Assembly (NCBI GenBank): GCA_934486755.1
Contig: CAKSQT010000048.1
Coordinates: 1-13,483, forward strand
Source: an uncultured Eubacteriales bacterium
GTDB taxonomy: Bacteria > Bacillota > Clostridia > Oscillospirales > Acutalibacteraceae
Reading direction: 5' to 3'
Length of the DNA: 13,483 nt
A program made the translations under genes and the position numbers. The notes under the pieces were generated by a model. That model was not told the DNA's origin. It was given only the letters and a program-made list of their open reading frames with translations, and searched no databases. Shown here in pieces: positions 10,617-13,483 of the stretch; position 1 is the stretch's first letter, and each line of letters opens with the position of its first letter.

Positions 10617-11783
10617 ATGTTAGGAAATTTCAACTACTGCAACCCGACAAGGCTGTATTTCGGCAAGGATTCGCTTGGCTTTTTAAAGAGTGAGCTTGAA
10701 AAATACGGCAAAAATGTTATGCTCTGCTACGGCGGCGGCTCAATCAAAAAGAACGGGATTTACGACGCGGTTACCGACATTTTAAAGTCCTGCGGCAAAA
10801 ATATATTTGAAGACGGCGGCGTTATGCCAAATCCCACCGTTGAAAAGCTGTACGAAGGCTGCAAAATCGCAAGGGAAAACAATATTGACCTTATTCTTGC
10901 GGTGGGCGGCGGCTCGGTGTGCGACTATTCAAAGGCGGTCTCTGCCTCGGCATACTGTGAAGAAGACCCATGGGACAGATACTATAACCGTTTTGAAGAC
11001 GTAAACAACAAGATAATCCCCGTTGGCTGTGTACTGACAATGGTCGGCACAGGCTCCGAAATGAACGGCGGCGCCGTTATTACCAACCACAAGCTGAAAT
11101 TGAAGGTAGGTCACGTGTTCGGCGATAACGTTTTCCCGAAATTCACCGTTTTAAACCCCGAATTTACATTTACGGTGCCGAAATACCAGATGATAGCGGG
11201 TATTTACGATATTTTCAATCACATTTGCGAACAGTATTTTTCGGGCAAGGACGACAACACCTCGGACTATATAGCCGAGGGACTTATGAAATCGGTCATT
11301 CATTCAAGCAAGATTGCGGTTGAAAATCCCACTGACTATGAGGCGCGCAGCAATATTATGTGGACGGCGACTTGGGCGCTAAACACCCTTATCGCAAAGG
11401 GAAAATCAACCGACTGGATGGTCCACATGATAGGTCAGGCAATAGGCGCCCACACCGACGCAACGCACGGAATGACGCTCGCTTCGGTTTCTATGGCTTA
11501 TTACCGATATATAAGCGGATACGGGCTTAAAAAATTCGTTCGCTCTGCGGAAAATGTCTGGAATGTTGATAAAACCGGTAAGACCGACCGTGAAATCGCC
11601 GACGAGGGACTCAGCCGTATGGAAGAATGGATGCGTTCGCTCGGTCTTGTTATGAAGATAAGCGACCTCGGCGTTACCGAGGATATGCTCGACGGCATAG
11701 CTGACAGCACGCTTATAATGGACGGCGGTTATAAAATCCTTTCCAAAGACGAGATAAAAGAAATACTGAAAGAAAGTATGTAA
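10617..11783 (+). CDS. Iron-containing alcohol dehydrogenase, butanol dehydrogenase type
   Basis: The product is a group III metal-dependent NAD(P)H alcohol dehydrogenase, close in pattern to BdhA and YqhD. These enzymes usually reduce aldehydes such as butanal to alcohols in the cytoplasm. The 388 residues include the family signature GGGSIKKNG (39-47), the dinucleotide-binding GGGS at 97-100, GTGSEMN (144-150), and four likely metal ligands at Asp198, His202 (GIYDIFNH), His270 (DWMVH) and His284 (ATHG). Length and motifs are intact, so it should be active. The physiological substrate cannot be read from the sequence; butanal, other fermentation aldehydes or toxic aldehydes are all possible. 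The ATG at 10617 is preferred over 10611 because of GGAGG spacing. It has its own promoter and shares a terminator with the convergent transporter gene, so it looks monocistronic. Confidence 0.92.
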   Translation: MLGNFNYCNPTRLYFGKDSLGFLKSELEKYGKNVMLCYGGGSIKKNGIYDAVTDILKSCGKNIFEDGGVMPNPTVEKLYEGCKIARENNIDLILAVGGGSVCDYSKAVSASAYCEEDPWDRYYNRFEDVNNKIIPVGCVLTMVGTGSEMNGGAVITNHKLKLKVGHVFGDNVFPKFTVLNPEFTFTVPKYQMIAGIYDIFNHICEQYFSGKDDNTSDYIAEGLMKSVIHSSKIAVENPTDYEARSNIMWTATWALNTLIAKGKSTDWMVHMIGQAIGAHTDATHGMTLASVSMAYYRYISGYGLKKFVRSAENVWNVDKTGKTDREIADEGLSRMEEWMRSLGLVMKISDLGVTEDMLDGIADSTLIMDGGYKILSKDEIKEILKESM

Positions 11784-11792
11784 CAAACTAAA

Positions 11793-11826
11793 ACCTCCGC
11801 TGTGAAAATCGCTACACAGCGGAGGT
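11793..11826. terminator. Bidirectional terminator between convergent genes
   Basis: A perfect 12-bp stem, ACCTCCGCTGTG pairing with CACAGCGGAGGT, encloses a 10-nt loop. Reading right, the stem is followed by CTTTATT. Reading left, its last T begins a TTTTAG run. It starts 9 nt after the dehydrogenase stop and ends 15 nt before the last base of the transporter gene, so it can end both transcripts. Confidence 0.9.
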
Positions 11827-11841
11827 CTTTATTAATCCAAT

Positions 11842-13233
11842 TTATGCGTTTAACTGCCTGTAAGTTTTAATAATTATAACCGCAGAAATTATTGCGGTAA
11901 GAATATCGGGTACGGGCATAGAATAAAGAACGCCGTCAAGTCCGAAAAAACGAGGGAGCAAGAGTGCCAATCCCACTCCGAAAACAATTTCTCGAACCAT
12001 AGAAAGCATAGTGGACTGCACCGCCCTGCCCATAGCTTGAAGAAAAATGAACGCCGCTTTGTTGATACACGCCAATACGATCATACAAAGATAAACGCGA
12101 AACGCTTTTACCGCAAATTCGGTGTAATAAACGCTTTCGTTAGCGGCGCCGAATATTTTTATGAGCGAATTCGGAAAAGCCTCAACAATTATAAGCGCAA
12201 CCGCGCCTACGGCTGACTCCGCAATTAAAAGCCGCGTCAGAAGTTGCTTTACCCTGTTTTTAAGTCCTGCGCCGATGTTGTAGCCGACAATGGGAATACA
12301 GCCAGCCGCCATTCCTATCACGACAGAAATGATTATCTGAAAAAATTTCATAACAATGCCGACAACCGCCATAGGTATCTGAGCATACTGTTCCTGACCG
12401 AAAATCGGGTCAACGGCGCTGTATTTGCGCACCATATTGTTGATTGCCGCCATTGCCGCAACCAAAGATACCTGTGCAAGAAAACTGCAAAGCCCGAGCG
12501 ACAGGGTTCTGCCCGCCGTTTTAATATCTATTTTTAGATCGCTTATATCTGGTTTGATTATTTTTGCTCTGCAAAGGTACCAAACCGCCGCAACCGCCGT
12601 CGCTATTTGACCGATTACGGTTGCTGCCGCGGCGCCCATCATACCCCACTTGAATACAAAAATAAATATAGGGTCAAGTATGATGTTAAGCACCGCGCCT
12701 ATAAGGGTCGAAACCATTGCAAAGGTAGGACTTCCGTCCGCTCTTATAATCGGATTCATTGCCTGACCGAACATATAAAACGGTATTCCGAGGGTTATCC
12801 AAAAGAAGTATTCTTCTGACAGCCTGAATGTTTCGGAATTTACGCTTCCTCCGAAAGCGTTTATGATATGTTTTGAAAAAATTAAATATACCGCAGTTAA
12901 AACGATACTGCCGACAACGCACAGCAAAATTGAATTGCCGACACTGCGTTTTGCATTTTCCGCCTTTTGACTTCCGAGACTAATGCTGACGAAAGCACAG
13001 CAGCCGTCCCCTATCATAACTGCTATTCCGAGTGCTATGACCGTAAGCGGAAAAACAACGGTGTTCGCCGCATTGCCGTATGAGCCGAGATACGGCGCGT
13101 TAGCAATAAATATCTGGTCAACGATATTGTAAAGCGCGCCGACTAAGAGCGAAATAATGCAGGGTACGGCATATCCGCGCATAAGCTTTCCCACATTTTC
13201 TTCGGCAAGATTAGGTTGGTTTTGTTTGTTCAT
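11842..13233 (-). CDS. MATE-family multidrug efflux transporter
   Basis: This is an inner-membrane exporter of the multidrug and toxic compound extrusion family, which expels cationic drugs or other small molecules in exchange for Na+ or H+. The 463-residue protein has 12 clear hydrophobic segments, approximately at 20-45, 56-86, 98-120, 140-164, 171-195, 198-222, 241-265, 284-318, 333-360, 374-402, 408-432 and 440-458. This is the two-bundle MATE layout. The segment NPIIRADGSPTFAM (160-173) and DPIFIFVFKWG (187-197) are family hallmarks. It appears closest to the MepA-like branch common in Clostridia. The ATG at 13231-13233 has GGAGG 9 nt upstream. No clear promoter or adjacent MarR or TetR regulator gene is visible within the window. 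Its leader comes directly out of the inverted-repeat region at 13279 onward. The substrate is unknown. Confidence 0.93.
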   Translation of the reverse strand: MNKQNQPNLAEENVGKLMRGYAVPCIISLLVGALYNIVDQIFIANAPYLGSYGNAANTVVFPLTVIALGIAVMIGDGCCAFVSISLGSQKAENAKRSVGNSILLCVVGSIVLTAVYLIFSKHIINAFGGSVNSETFRLSEEYFFWITLGIPFYMFGQAMNPIIRADGSPTFAMVSTLIGAVLNIILDPIFIFVFKWGMMGAAAATVIGQIATAVAAVWYLCRAKIIKPDISDLKIDIKTAGRTLSLGLCSFLAQVSLVAAMAAINNMVRKYSAVDPIFGQEQYAQIPMAVVGIVMKFFQIIISVVIGMAAGCIPIVGYNIGAGLKNRVKQLLTRLLIAESAVGAVALIIVEAFPNSLIKIFGAANESVYYTEFAVKAFRVYLCMIVLACINKAAFIFLQAMGRAVQSTMLSMVREIVFGVGLALLLPRFFGLDGVLYSMPVPDILTAIISAVIIIKTYRQLNA

Positions 13234-13278
13234 TTTATTTTACCTCCAATTAGGCAAGCAGTAATAAATCCGAACCCG

Positions 13279-13385
13279 TTTTTCGTGTGCAGATTTTTCG
13301 CATTGCATTGTTAAAATACTCGTTAATCCGAAAGGATTAACTGCGTTTTGTGCCTCGCCCTACAAAAAATCTGCTACACGTAAAA
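13279..13385. repeat. Long imperfect inverted repeat with central hairpin (MITE- or REP-like)
   Basis: The left arm (13279-13298) and right arm (13365-13385) are inverted copies: TTTT, one mismatch, CGTGT, one extra base in the right arm, then GCAGATTTTT, giving 19 matched bases. Centred between them is a perfect 8-bp hairpin, GTTAATCC-GAAA-GGATTAAC (13322-13341), with exactly 23 nt on each side to the arms. There is no open reading frame of note inside. Such symmetry fits a miniature mobile repeat or structured intergenic repeat. It lies about 45 nt upstream of the transporter start. Copy number cannot be judged from one window. Confidence 0.55.
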
Positions 13386-13402
13386 TCTACGACCTAAAAA
13401 GA

Positions 13403-13479
13403 GCGTATTTTAGAGTGGATTTTTATGCGGAGGAGGCAGCAAGGCTGTCGCCTTGCAACGACGACAAGTGAAAATACGC
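13403..13479. repeat. Second inverted-repeat module with inner hairpin
   Basis: GCGTATTTT (13403-13411) and AAAATACGC (13471-13479) are perfect 9-bp inverted arms. Between them GCAAGGC-TGTC-GCCTTGC (13439-13456) is a perfect 7-bp hairpin. The arms-plus-inner-hairpin plan echoes the neighbouring module at 13279-13385, so the two may be parts of one element that continues past the window end. No coding sequence is recognised here. Confidence 0.45.
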
Positions 13480-13483
13480 CGAA

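Noticed and set aside
13248..13483. A CRISPR array or insertion sequence at the right end.
   Set aside because: There are no regularly spaced direct repeats and no transposase frame. The repeats are inverted and nested.

Overview
The window comes from a bacterial chromosome and carries part of the core transcription and translation gene block (rpoB, rpoC, rpsL, rpsG, fusA), followed by three unrelated genes. RpsL of 140 residues with the long N-terminal insert, RpsG of 156 residues, RpoC of 1205 residues without the large proteobacterial insertions, strong GGAGG ribosome binding sites and TTGACA/TATAAT promoters point to a Firmicute. The RpoB and RpoC sequences look most like clostridial (Oscillospiraceae/Ruminococcaceae-type, probably anaerobic) proteins. 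This placement is inference from remembered family sequences, not a search.

Layout. Positions 1-1350, minus strand: the str operon rpsL-rpsG-fusA, with fusA cut by the window start after 91 codons. Positions 1351-1510: a short intergenic region in which the rpoBC terminator and the rpsL promoter overlap physically. Positions 1511-8962, minus strand: rpoB-rpoC, separated by only 12 nt. Positions 8963-9205: a divergent control region with two good sigma-A promoters and a palindrome between their -35 boxes. Positions 9206-10504, plus strand: mtaB, a tRNA t6A37 methylthiotransferase. Positions 10617-11783, plus strand: an iron-dependent alcohol dehydrogenase of the butanol dehydrogenase type, with its own promoter. 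Positions 11793-11826: a strong bidirectional terminator shared by convergent genes. Positions 11842-13233, minus strand: a MATE-family efflux transporter. Positions 13248-13483: non-coding DNA rich in inverted repeats that looks like a dispersed repeat (MITE- or REP-like) and runs to the window edge.

How the genes work together. RpoB and RpoC form the RNA polymerase catalytic core. S12, S7 and EF-G act in decoding, head assembly and translocation of the ribosome. MtaB modifies tRNAs that read ANN codons, so the left three quarters of the window is all gene expression machinery. The dehydrogenase and transporter look like independent accessory genes. The usual rplK-rplA-rplJ-rplL genes are not upstream of rpoB, and the L7Ae-like gene often found between rpoC and rpsL in Firmicutes is absent.

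I found no defence system, CRISPR array, tRNA, rRNA or insertion sequence. The points most worth a second look are the terminator/promoter overlap at 1443-1498, the inverted-repeat element at 13279-13385, and the divergent promoter region with its palindrome.
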